In this document: positions 10,136 through 20,243 of the stretch, piece by piece
Layout of the letters: the number at the start of each line of letters is the position of its first letter
How positions within the stretch are numbered: position 1 is the first letter of the stretch
From: Phallusia mammillata
Taxonomy: Eukaryota; Chordata; Ascidiacea; Phlebobranchia; Ascidiidae
Assembly (NCBI GenBank): GCA_003260075.1
Contig: QLIY01000514.1
Coordinates: 1-64,000, forward strand
Direction of reading: 5' to 3'
Length of the DNA: 64,000 nucleotides
Position numbers and translations under genes: made by a program
The notes under the pieces: generated by a model
What the model saw: only the letters and a program-made list of their open reading frames with translations
Database searches by the model: none
Told to the model about the DNA's origin: nothing

Positions 10136-11110
10136 GTTAAAAAATATAAATGTAAACATTGTTCCATGTAACATTGTGCAATTCTGGGACTTTCTGTAGG
10201 ATTTGGAGATTAACATGGTTGTAAAATTTCTACCCCCCCCCCTCATCTATGGGTTGGTTAGTCCGAAAGGTTTGTTCTTTTTCAGATCATCAATGGAAAG
10301 ATACAGCAGTGGGTGTAACGAATACGTCGAAATATCGAAAAAAATAGGTAAATGAAAAAAAGATTGAATGTGTTGTCAGTGGTATATGTTACATTCAGAA
10401 TATCTTGCTTTCTTGTTCTGGATAAATGGGAATAGGAGATAGATATAAGAAAAAGAGAAAAAAATAGCTGATTTGCCACACAATAAGTTGTCTGGTCATA
10501 AAGTTGCCCAATATGTGAGAATTTTGTTTTAACACTGTCAAAACTATATTGTTTGACATAATACATTTCGAAACCCGTTATATACGCAGTAAAATAAATT
10601 ATGTCAATGTTGTCATTATTTATGCTCTTGTTCACTACAATAACTACATTTTATTAAAACTGTGAGATTAAAAACATTTTTTTTTAAAAGTTCGTCCAAA
10701 TCCGTCTTCGCGACAAACATACGGGACATTTGTCACAAAATAGCACAATCGTTGTCAGGTGAATCAAAACGCTTATGGCACCAAAACTTATACCACGTAT
10801 TATTTCGGTTTACTGACAAAAATTCCGAAAAAATATGTTTCAATGCAACCCCGTTTCATTTCTAAACAATGAAAACGTGCCAAGTCTTTGAAAAAGGGGA
10901 CGAAATCGTTATCAGAATCCTATTTTGATTTAGTATTATGATTCCCAGTGCAAAGTGTTTCAAGAAAAATATCGGGAACCGATTGCTTTTTTCATAAAAT
11001 TTTCGCTCAATTTGTGTGAGGAAACATAGGGTAAATTCCAAAACGATTACTTCGCAGAAAAATCGACAAGCTGAAAATAGCACCTGACAATTTCCTATCA
11101 CTTATGCACG
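10136..11110. other. Intergenic between B2 and B3
   Basis: Contains the B2 3' untranslated exon, a 10-base poly-C run at 10233-10242, and sequence near 10690-10800 similar to 8200-8320 (GGCACAG, GAATGAAA/GAATCAAA, CTTATGGCACC blocks), so the duplication unit extends here. No further coding exon is seen. Confidence 0.4.
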
Positions 11111-11119
11111 TTTTTGTCC

Positions 11120-11127
11120 TATAAATA
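11120..11127 (+). promoter_or_regulatory. TATA box of B3
   Basis: TATAAATA, 60 bp before ATG 11187 (ATG at 67 bp from its first base). Same octamer as B1 on the other strand. Confidence 0.6.
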
Positions 11128-11186
11128 CTCGCACCTCAAACTGGTACGATATCAAGCACGGCTGGGAAATTTCTAGAAAAAGCAGC

Positions 11187-11250
11187 ATGAACAAACTTGT
11201 GATCGGTATTCTTGTGGTTAGCGCAGTGCTTATGGCCGAGGCGCATGGAG

Positions 11251-11295
<45 letters not shown>

Positions 11296-11753
11296 TTTGT
11301 CATGACAGCGTTTCACCAAGTCATTAAGCCTTGTTTGGAAAAATTAGAATCGAAATACAGGGGGTACGTTGTTCTCTGTTTTCGTAGTAATCTGTCAAAA
11401 AACATTTATTTTGCTTTACTGTATAGTTATAAACAACTATCTACAATTCACTTATATTTTTGTAGTTCTGAAAAGAGCCTGAAAATTACACCGGAGGGTA
11501 AGAAAAGCTGTTTGTCACTTATATAGTTTTCTCTTTGAACCTTTAATGAAAATAAACTGGCTAAACAACTTTTTTATTAAAATCATGGACGTAAATTATA
11601 AATTATATTTAAAAAATATTATTTTTTTGTGCTGATTTGAATTTGAATGTAGTTTCTGGCAAACATATACTTGTAAAAGGAGATTTAATGGATGACCTTA
11701 TTGCTGATGCCATGGTTAAAGCTATGATGGATGAAATAAGGGAGGATTGGTAA
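11187..11753 (+). CDS. Secreted peptide precursor (B3), poly-C run in exon 1
   Basis: Exon 1 (11187-11363) starts MNKLVIGILVVSAVLMAEAH, a signal peptide nearly identical to that of B2. It is then interrupted by 44 C (11252-11295), after which it reads FHQVIKPCLEKLESKYRG. Exon 2 is 11466-11497 (SEKSLKITPE) and exon 3 is 11680-11753 (DLMDDLIADAMVKAMMDE, ending REDW). Phases are 2 and 1. The KPC motif and the DAM.KAMMDE tail tie it to A2 and B2, so the two families share their C-terminal exons. The number of residues hidden by the C run is unknown. The donor GTAAGT begins one base after the stop. A 3' exon starts near 11897, with AATAAA at 11968-11973. Confidence 0.6.
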
Positions 11754-11973
11754 AGTAAGTAAAAGAAGAGCTTGTTCATTTTGGATTTAAAAGTTATGCA
11801 AATTTTAAGTCAGAAGATAAATTAAGTTTTTAGAATTGTTATATTTTGTGCATACTGTACAGATTTGATTTAGCTTGTAACAGGGTTTCTTTTTAGATCC
11901 ACAACTGAAACTTTGGTGAAACAAACATATTTTGTTTTGTCAATTTTGGAACAAAGGCAAAGTGATGAATAAA

Positions 11974-12239
11974 AAGATAAAAACAAACAAAACAGTTGTG
12001 TGTTTTTGTCAATGTTATACTGTTTATTATTTTACGTCAAAACGGAAATAGAAGAACGGCGAGGAGAAAGTAGGATAGATATGAAGAGAGAAAAGAGAAA
12101 AAAAAGTAAAAGGTTATATGTCGCGTAACATTCGGTTCCTAAATTTAAACAAAAATTTGCATTTTTTGTCGAAACTATTCCGTCTAATGATGAATATACT
12201 GGTCCGAATAGACAAAAAAAGGGATCTGCTTTATTATTC
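11974..12239. other. Intergenic, nothing recognised
   Basis: AT-rich, with purine-rich stretches near 12060-12110. No exon supported. Confidence 0.4.
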
Positions 12240-13110
12240 AAACGTTTCGGTAAACGCTCATGCCACCATCAGTGATATAAGACGATACATCAGTTACACC
12301 TGTTTGCAACCACTTCATTCACATAAAATATTGATAAAGAGGTAATTAAACTTATAAATATAGTTGTGTATAGTATTTCAGAGTACACGTGCAATATAAT
12401 CCACCAATACTTATAAAAACGAGTAGAACACAGGGTAGCAAATCACACAACAACTCGTAGGCATTGCGTCCTGAACATTGTTTAATGATGCCAAATCACA
12501 CATTGGTTAACCTGCGGGAGTTTTAAAGCATTAACATAAAGTAGGTAATGAGAAAGGGTCTCTATGCAGTTTAGATCTTTGTCGGATAAGCTTACGAGCC
12601 TATTACAGCCCCCCCCCCCCTGAACATTGTTTAATGATGCCAAATCACACATTGGTTAACCTGTGGGAGTATTAAAGCATTAACATAAGTAGGTAATGAG
12701 AAAGGGTCTCTATGTAGATTAGATCTTTGTCGGATAAGCTTACGAGCCTATTACAGCAAACCCCCCCCCCATCATTAATATAAGACGATACATCAGTTAC
12801 ACCTGTTTGAAACCACTTCATTCACGCAAAATATTGATAAAGGGGTAATTGAACTTATAAATATAGTTGTGCATAGTATTTCAGAGTACACATTCAATCT
12901 AATCCACCAATATTTATAAAAACGAGTAGAACACAGGGTAGCAAATCACATAACAATTCGTAAGCATTGCGTCCTGAACATTGTTTAATGATGCCAAATC
13001 ACACATTGGTTAACCTGTGGAAGTTTTAAAGCATTAACATAATAGGTAATGAGAAAGGGTCTATGTAGATTAGATCTTTGTCGGATAAGCTTACGAGCCT
13101 ATTACAACAA
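12240..13110. repeat. Threefold duplicated block with poly-C joins
   Basis: A unit of about 140 bp beginning TGAACATTGTTTAATGATGC occurs at about 12473-12608, 12621-12760 and 12976-13110. A unit beginning ATATAAGACGATACATC occurs at about 12275 and 12779. Two of the joins are poly-C (12609-12620, 12761-12770). Copies differ by scattered substitutions and 1-2 base indels. This fits unmerged alleles or unresolved tandem copies. Confidence 0.7.
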
Positions 13111-13344
13111 CCGCACACAGCTTATACAAACCACAAACAAGAAAAAGGCATTCAGCTTGAGGTTAGGTTTGTTCATACATACATGCGCAATAAGGAGTTT
13201 ATTTTGTTAAATTATAGACTTTAAATTGGATTTGGGTCAGTGCAGTTATTGTCCATACATTTTAGCAGTGATCCGCGCTACCAGGCGTGACAAATAAAAT
13301 AAAAAATAAATTGGATTTAGGAAAAAATATGATTTCTATGTCAC

Positions 13345-13890
13345 CTTTGCGATCAGTGCTGTTTCGAGATGCAAGCAACCGTATCGTTTTGCTTCGCCGC
13401 GTTTAAACAGAGAGTTGAAAAGTTGATGCGAAGGTGGCAAACAGGTGTGGGGTGGGTTTTGTTTGCCGGCAAAATACGGAGACATAAATAGACCAGTTTC
13501 GTTTTGTCATCATTGAATAGGTCAAGCTGGCGATCAGCATATATACGACTTGGCTGCAGTCTTTTACAACAGTTTAACATTAAGAGGTTGCCAAAGAGAT
13601 ATATTTTCCAGGNCTTTGCGATCAGTGCTGTTTCAAGATGCAAGCAACCGTATCGTTTTGCTTCGGCGCGTTTAAACAGAGAGTTGAAAAGTTAATGCGA
13701 AGGTGACAAACAGGTGTGGGGCAGGTTTTGTTTGCCGGCAAAATACGGAGACATAAATAGACCAGTTTCGTTTTGTCATCATTGAATAGGTCAAGCTGGC
13801 GATCAGCATATATACGACTTGGCTGCAGTCTTTTACAACAGTTTAACATTAAGAGGTTGCCAAAGAGATATATTTTCCAGGTAAAAGTCT
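13345..13890. repeat. 270-bp direct duplication with N at the junction
   Basis: 13348-13612 and 13615-13880 are about 97 percent identical, with an N at 13613. ORFs in both copies are identical by duplication, so they are no evidence of coding. The 3' part is the upstream flank of the gene at 14024; a CATATATACG TATA-like element occurs in each copy (near 13547 and 13809). Confidence 0.7.
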
Positions 13891-14023
13891 TACTGTGGTA
13901 GATTTCTGAATTTGATCGTTGAAGAGAATATGGATGAGCAAACCCCCCCCCCAGATATATTTTCCAGGTAAAAGTCTTACTGTGTTAATATAGATTTCTG
14001 AATTTGATCGTTGATGAGAAAAT
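13877..14023. repeat. Duplicated 5' flank of the DUF1294 gene
   Basis: AGATATATTTTCCAGGTAAA to ATGGATGAGCAA is present at 13866-13942 and again from 13953, separated by ten C (13943-13952). The first copy ends after four codons, so the real start is 14024. Confidence 0.6.
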
Positions 14024-14440
14024 ATGGATGAACAAGGGGAAAGACTTCATGAATCCAAACTTCGGTGGTGCTTATTCATCGGGACAACAACTGCAGTAAT
14101 GGAACTGGCGATTTGTTGTGTCTCACCTCATCCTTTCTTCGAAGGAGTAACCTCTTATTTTTGTGTCATCAACTTTTTTGCGTTCCTACAAAACGCACTG
14201 GACAAGTCCGTCGCGAAATGGAAATTTGTGTCGTACCGGTGTCCTGAAGTATTTCTGCACATTAGCAGCTTGTACGGTGGCAATCCTGGTACCGCTTTGG
14301 CGATGGTAGTGCTAAAACACAAACGTAGCAAAGTGTCTTATCAAAGGCGTTACGTGTGGATTTCCAAGCTCACAGTCATGATCCTTTTAATATTGCTGGT
14401 GGCCACAGTGTGTTTAAGGTTTTCCAAAGAGGCCGTCTAA
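14024..14440 (+). CDS. DUF1294-type small membrane protein
   Basis: A single-exon ORF of 138 residues. The central part has the DUF1294 signature as I know it: a hydrophobic segment, then ALDKSVAK, then CPEVFLHISSLYGGNPGTAL, then AMVVLKHKRSKVSYQRR. These are the conserved DK..A, PE..LH, GG..G and HK..K positions. A final hydrophobic segment (LTVMILLILLVATVCL) is a good transmembrane helix, and two further hydrophobic segments lie upstream (about residues 20-35 and 44-58). Function is unknown; the family is mainly known from bacteria and some protists. Absence of introns in an intron-rich neighbourhood is notable. The start is chosen at ATG 14024 because the duplicated flank shows the same ATGGATGA context. 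Confidence 0.6.
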   Translation: MDEQGERLHESKLRWCLFIGTTTAVMELAICCVSPHPFFEGVTSYFCVINFFAFLQNALDKSVAKWKFVSYRCPEVFLHISSLYGGNPGTALAMVVLKHKRSKVSYQRRYVWISKLTVMILLILLVATVCLRFSKEAV

Positions 14441-15697
14441 ACAAACTCAGTGGGTGAAAGAAGCAACGACAGATGACTCAATATTTCTCTGTTACGCCTA
14501 CTAGCCCGCAGACGCCACGCTTTAGTGATAATGAGCGTTTCGCGTCAGAATGGAAGCCTCTGCGTCTTTCCGTATGACAACAAACGATCAAGTTTCCTTA
14601 GCACTCTGCTTAAGCTTGACCGAGACTCAAAATTTTTGAACAAGACTGTGGTTTTGCATTCATAGCAACTTAGCATCATATGCACTCCAAACGTGTACGT
14701 TATTACCATTTGGGAAATTGCAAACTGTTTGTTTTCGCAACTTTGGTGCAATACCTAAAGATAGAAGCAAACTTTGAATTACCTTTCTATGTCTGAAATG
14801 TTCAAAGATGATAGGTCATTTCTAAGCATCACAATACACTCATTGCAAAAAAGTAATACAGACTTTTTTTAATAAAACTTTTTTATGCCTCTTATATCGC
14901 TTGTGCCAATAATACCTGTAGCAGTTATTGTTATGGTGGTAAGGTCGTTTTACTGTGCTGTAAATTTGCAAACAAAAATAGCAATGCTCCAGTATTTAAC
15001 TTGCATTTACCAACCGTTTGTAAGTGCGGTTTATTGTTTTATTTCTCGGAAGAAAGTAAAAGAAACTTAAGAACTTTGGAAACTCGTCTTTGCAAGAATG
15101 CTGCCTTAAATAAATGCAAGAAAGGGTAAAATATAAAAGCGAAAAAGAACACAACAAAAATGGCAAAGGTTAATTCAGGCACATAACTGTTTACCACCCA
15201 CTGGCCGAAAGCTGAAATATTTGCGGTTTTGTTTGACTTATCGCGGTGCAAAGACACGGTGGTCTTATTTCGCTTTGGCAAGAATGTTCGAGATATTGTT
15301 TTCTTGTCAATTAACCGTCGATAGTTGTAAATCATTGGGCTTTTAAGTTGCGGCATGGAAACAAAATATATTTTGACGGATAAGTCCAAAAGCTAAATAG
15401 ACAAAAGGCAAGAATTTAGTGAGCAATTGCGGCAGTAGTTTGTGTGTATAGCGTGTTTGGCAAGTGTTTAAGCGAGCTTGCGTTGGTCCTGATCCATAAG
15501 TCCCAGCTAGACCCCTCTTCCTCCATATCATTCTCACGTGTTTATCACAATGGTAATTGCACGGACGAAACAACAGCAGCAACAGCGGCAACATCGGGCA
15601 TCGAAAAGCAGCGCATTCAGGAAGGAAATCTTCCAAGCATCTCTAGCTTCACTTAGCGACTCTGTTGCCCAAAATCTCAAAATATCGAGCACAGCCT
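14441..15697. other. Spacer between DUF1294 gene and the CILP-like gene
   Basis: Holds several hydrophobic or low-complexity ORFs (14885-15070 plus, 15039-15389 minus, 15538-15816 plus with a Q run) that start at poor codons or match no family I know. The two genes are convergent here, so this is where both 3' untranslated regions should lie. AATAAA occurs on the plus strand near 14870. Confidence 0.4.
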
Positions 15698-15950
15698 TCA
15701 CCAACACTCGAAATAGGCCGAGGTCTCCGCAGGCCTCCTCGAATCCGTGCATTTCCGCTTCGAGGCCTCGTGCCTTCTGTGTTGGAACACGTGACGAAAC
15801 GTTCCGTGTTGCGTAAAGCGAAACTGACCCCTGGGCGTGATGACGTCATCGCTAGTCCCCCTATCGATGGTGACGTATCCGCCTCGATTGGGCGGTACCG
15901 AGCGCCTCAGCAAAATATCCGGTGACGTCATTGGCGTGACGTCAAACACC

Positions 15951-16020
<70 letters not shown>

Positions 16021-19000
16021 TCGCTCATGTCCCGGTTGGGCGAGGCTCGCCGGACCGACATGTAAACGACCAACTCCTCGTCGTCCGCAATGCGCTCCCC
16101 GCAAACATACTCCACACATACGTACTGCGTGTCATCGCTCGTCTGAAGGGACAAGGGCGCTCGGAGTTGAGCGTGACTCCATCCCAGCAAGGTTGGCTCT
16201 TCTTGCGCGCCATCGGTGTTGTTTTTGAAGGTCACGGAGTGGATGACGTTGGTTTGATGTTCGCGGTAGTCGAACGTGGAATGGAAGCGCACCCGCACTT
16301 TAATGTGACAGAACACAGTCGTGTCGCTGTGGCGTTTGCCGTTCGGGTTCGCTTCACGGAAACTCATACCCAGTAGTTCTATCACCCTGTTATCATGTTG
16401 GTTACTGTGGTCCCTGAACACGTAAGTCTGGTAGTTTGGCCTAGTGTTTTTGCATTCCTCCTTGGTCTGAAAGTATCCGCCCCCCCCCCTGGCAGGCCCG
16501 TAGCATTGTATCGCACGTTCGTGTCCAACACTCGGTTGGTGAAAGTCTGACGCTGCGTGGCCCCGTTTCGCATGAATTGGTACTCACGAATGCGTCCCAT
16601 GCCACTGGGTGGCGCCTCCGGTTCCAGCAACACAAGATCATTGCCCAGTTTCGACGCGTACAGTATCCCAGTGTCATGACACCCGACTGGCAGACATGTG
16701 CCATGCGGTTGGCGCTTGCCACGTGTCAGCCCTGCCACTTGGAACTTATAGGTTTGCCGACGACCAGTCATCATATTAGTAGACCTTCTTCTTCCACCTG
16801 CTCCACTTAACTTGTTGTAGTCGGTTGTGAAAGTAATTTTGACACCTGACAGACTTTCGTTTCGTTCACTGAGAGCTTGTGTTCGCAGGTAACAGGGCAT
16901 TTTGCTTGAGCCAAGCGCCCATGGAGTGTTAAAGCGCTTCATTTTGGCAGTGACAAGCAATATCTGAAGCAAAAACAGTTAAATTTTAATTAACGGTTTT
17001 GGCCTTTTTTGAAATTGCAATACCTTAGTTTCATAATTTACGGTTTACATTTTCTTAACAGCAATATAAAAGCCTATATTTCGGCGTTACGACATTTACC
17101 AGTGCCACCATGAATTGAATATGATCAAGAGAAGTCCTAAATATCAAAACGTTTTTTTAAGCTGGAATACTGGCTTGTATATTTCAGCTCAAACTGTATT
17201 AATGTAAACACAAGAAACTAAATATTGTAAATGTTTGAAAACTTATTTTAAAATCAATAAAAACTATTAAGATCAAGGAATAAAAATCTAGGTTTGTGTA
17301 AACTCCGACCACATTTATTTGTAATAAAGGTTAATATTCTGCCAAAGGTTCTTACACGTTGTCTGTGTTTTGTAAAGTAGGGTTTGACAGCCAGTCTTTC
17401 GCTGTGTTCCCGCCAGTAACCGGTCAATCCGTCCAATACCCACGGAAGCAACTTTGTGCGAATTGACAAAAACCGGAAGCTCACTGAAGCCGATTTGCCC
17501 GGAATCAGGTTAACCGGTTGTTTGTTGCGGAGCCGTAATGATACGCTGATGATCACTAAGAAATAAGAGATAAATTTATAGTGCTGCATTTTGTTTGAAA
17601 GTATAAGAAGCTAAGAAGTAACCAAAAAAATAAACACACACACCAACATCTTAACATTATACACATAACTGTTCATGAGTATTATTCATGTCATTATGAT
17701 TCTTGCACAATCAAGCATAGTTAATAGAATATCAGACTAACAAAAGTGAGGCAAAATATGGCAAGGAAAATAGGAAAAAATACTTAAAAATGAATACAAA
17801 AACATGTTGCTACAGCGCGTTTAATCATGATTCATGATCTTCCAATTGTGCCTTCACTATTTTGCGTATCATGACCCCCCCCCCAATCAAGCATAGTTAA
17901 TAGAATATCAGACTAACAAAAGTGAGGCAAAACATGGCAAGGAAAATAGGAAAAAATACTTAAAAATCAATACAAAAACATGTTGCTACAGCGCGTTTAG
18001 TCATGATTCATGATCTTCCAATTGTGCCTTCACTATTTTGCGCTTCATGACGTTTTAACGTTGCGCAGCCATTTCCTGTTTGGTGATTATTTTCGTGCAA
18101 TTGTTTTGCTGTTTGTTCTTTCACTATAAACTAAACTTAATTCAACCCACAGGAAAGAACATAGATAACCAGAGACTTCAAAAGCTGTAAGTTGAAAAAT
18201 ATTTACCATATGGCTGAAAGATCTGCTCATCTCCTGTGATGTTGATGGCAATGTTGCTCCCAATAGTCCCCGTCGAATCCGAAAATTGATGGAGGTTATT
18301 CTGATCGAAGATGGTCACCCTGGCAACCACGAGACCGCGATACGGTTCTATGCGTCCGTTCTGAATCACTGAGTGCGGAGGAATACGAAGTCGCATCGCA
18401 TTAGCGGGACCCGATGACAGTCTGTGCAAAGACGGATTTAATCAAATTAATTTAAAAATCAGTTTAAGATAAGAAAAGTTTGTATCAATGTTTTAGGCGT
18501 AACTTCATACTACTTGGAAGAAAAATGTTATTTAAGAAGTAAAGAATGCGAGACAAGGACTTTACGTCAACACAAAATGCCTGAGAGCTTGTTAGTCCTG
18601 TTTCAACCGTGATAAACTGGTGGGCACCTTACAAATAATTTTTCAAAGATCAGTGAAAAAGACTTAAGGTTTCGTTGCGACCAAGGGCTCCACAGAACTG
18701 ATTGGAAACAGTGGGACTTAAATCAGTTTGTTTGCGTTTTAACCAAATAACCTTATTGAGAAAATGGAATATGCTAAATTAGTAGGTCGTGTCTTTATAC
18801 AGTATAATACAGAAATGAAAATCACACGACTTGCTGCACAATTAAGGAACCTTTGGTAAGTCCATTTCTTAACAACTTGATTTTAGTTTGACCTACCTAA
18901 GTGTCAGGTCAAGTCCCTTCATCGTATTGAACTTGACCTCCTTGCCGTACGGGTTCATCGTGATTTCGTGAATCGCCGTTTCCCCTGGCAACACTAGCAC

Positions 19001-20243
19001 GTTTCGAATCGCGGTCACGTGTCTGTGAAAGAGTGCGTCAACAAACGTCAGGGTCACGTGACGGGTTTCGGGCGAGATGTGAGGAAACGGGATTCGAAAA
19101 GAACCAGATCGGGTCGTATAGACGAGAATGCGACCCTGATGACTGATCATAACGTGTTTCAGTGGTGTCCCTGCCAACAAAAACGTCCAGTTATTAATGT
19201 TAGGGCTTTTGTATTTTAGCAGAAGTACGAGAACTGGGCGCTTTCTAGGGTTAGGAGATTGTTGAACCATAGTAGTAAGGGTAAAGTACTTACTTTGCAA
19301 AAAGAACAGAAAGAGGTAGATAGGCTGATTTATTACTTTAAAATGTATCGAAAATGGAAAATAACTAGAACCACAATTTTATCTGATAAGCCTGAATGTA
19401 TTCTATGTATTCGGATTCTAGCAAAGGGTGTAGTTACCAAATAGCTGTTAATTGTGTTTTGCTTGCAAATTTATTAAGCAACAAAAATTCTTAAATATAT
19501 TGGATGAAGTATTTTTTGTGACAGGTGACGTCACAAAGCTCACCAGTTCCTGTTGCCTTGACGACACCCTCGAGGTACGTCATCTTGCTGCTGCAGAGTC
19601 CGCACGAGCATCGTTCGATCACTGTGATGTCAAATGACGTATTGTAGAGTTGATGACGACATCGCACTTTTACGGGTTTCGTCACAGAAGCCTGACAACA
19701 GTGACTCGTGTACGAACACGTGTGGGCGCTAAAGCGTTGCGAGGTCATCGGAGAGTAACAAGTTTTCTTATCGCAACTTCCCAGATCCACGATGTTGTCA
19801 ACTGGATATAAAATAATAAAAATTGTCAATTCTTTACTTCTATAAAGTTTGGATTCAACATTTTTCCTGATGTACATTCACATTAGCACTAAGTGGACGA
19901 CGAACAAACTGAAGTAGCCATAAACTTGTCCACCAAACAGTATGTAACAGTAGGCAATTGTCTCGTGAATTCGTTGCAATAATAATTCAGGTACATCTTT
20001 ATATTGTATTGACATGTTAAGTAGTTCGAGTTTTCTTTTGGACTTTAAATAGCTGCTTTGAAAGCGATGCCAATCTCGGCTTCCGGGGTAAACCACAATG
20101 CCATTAGGAAACGCACTTTCACCCAAACCTTCCCATCATACCTCCACTCATTGAGTGAGCGTATCTCGTATTGACGTAACAGCCCTCCGGCAGATTGACG
20201 TAATTTGTTTTCGGTCTCGGGTCGCAGGACGACATTGCTGGAT
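15698..20243 (-). CDS. CILP-type carboxy-terminal region (six exons)
   Basis: The order of motifs follows human CILP after its Ig domain. [17 protein letters not shown] corresponds to the CNPxPESY...LPHDCF stretch. [10 protein letters not shown]...HCCQ...[11 protein letters not shown] matches the Cys-rich segment. GSFRIPF and [13 protein letters not shown] match the carboxypeptidase-regulatory-like fold. [15 protein letters not shown] matches the tryptophan-containing segment. [39 protein letters not shown] and YVCVEYVCG match the end part, and the chain closes with KCTDS...AYFECW. A basic KHRQR lies where mammalian CILP has its furin site, but it lacks the P4 arginine. The last exon contains poly-C at 15953-16019 and 16480-16489. 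The frame resumes correctly after both only if their length is adjusted, so some residues are missing. Confidence 0.85.

Noticed and set aside
12468..13110. CRISPR-like repeats
   Set aside because: Repeats are long, near-identical blocks without spacers, in a eukaryotic genome.
13353..13849. Two near-identical minus-strand ORFs
   Set aside because: Identity comes from the 270-bp duplication; no family or gene structure.
14885..15070. 61-codon ORF resembling the last helix of a receptor
   Set aside because: Too short, no conserved receptor motif, no neighbouring exons.
15538..15816. ORF with a glutamine run
   Set aside because: Overlaps the 3' end of the CILP-like gene on the other strand; no support.
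15837..16376. Plus-strand 179-codon ORF with Pro tract
   Set aside because: Antisense shadow of the last CILP-like exon, bridged by the poly-C run.
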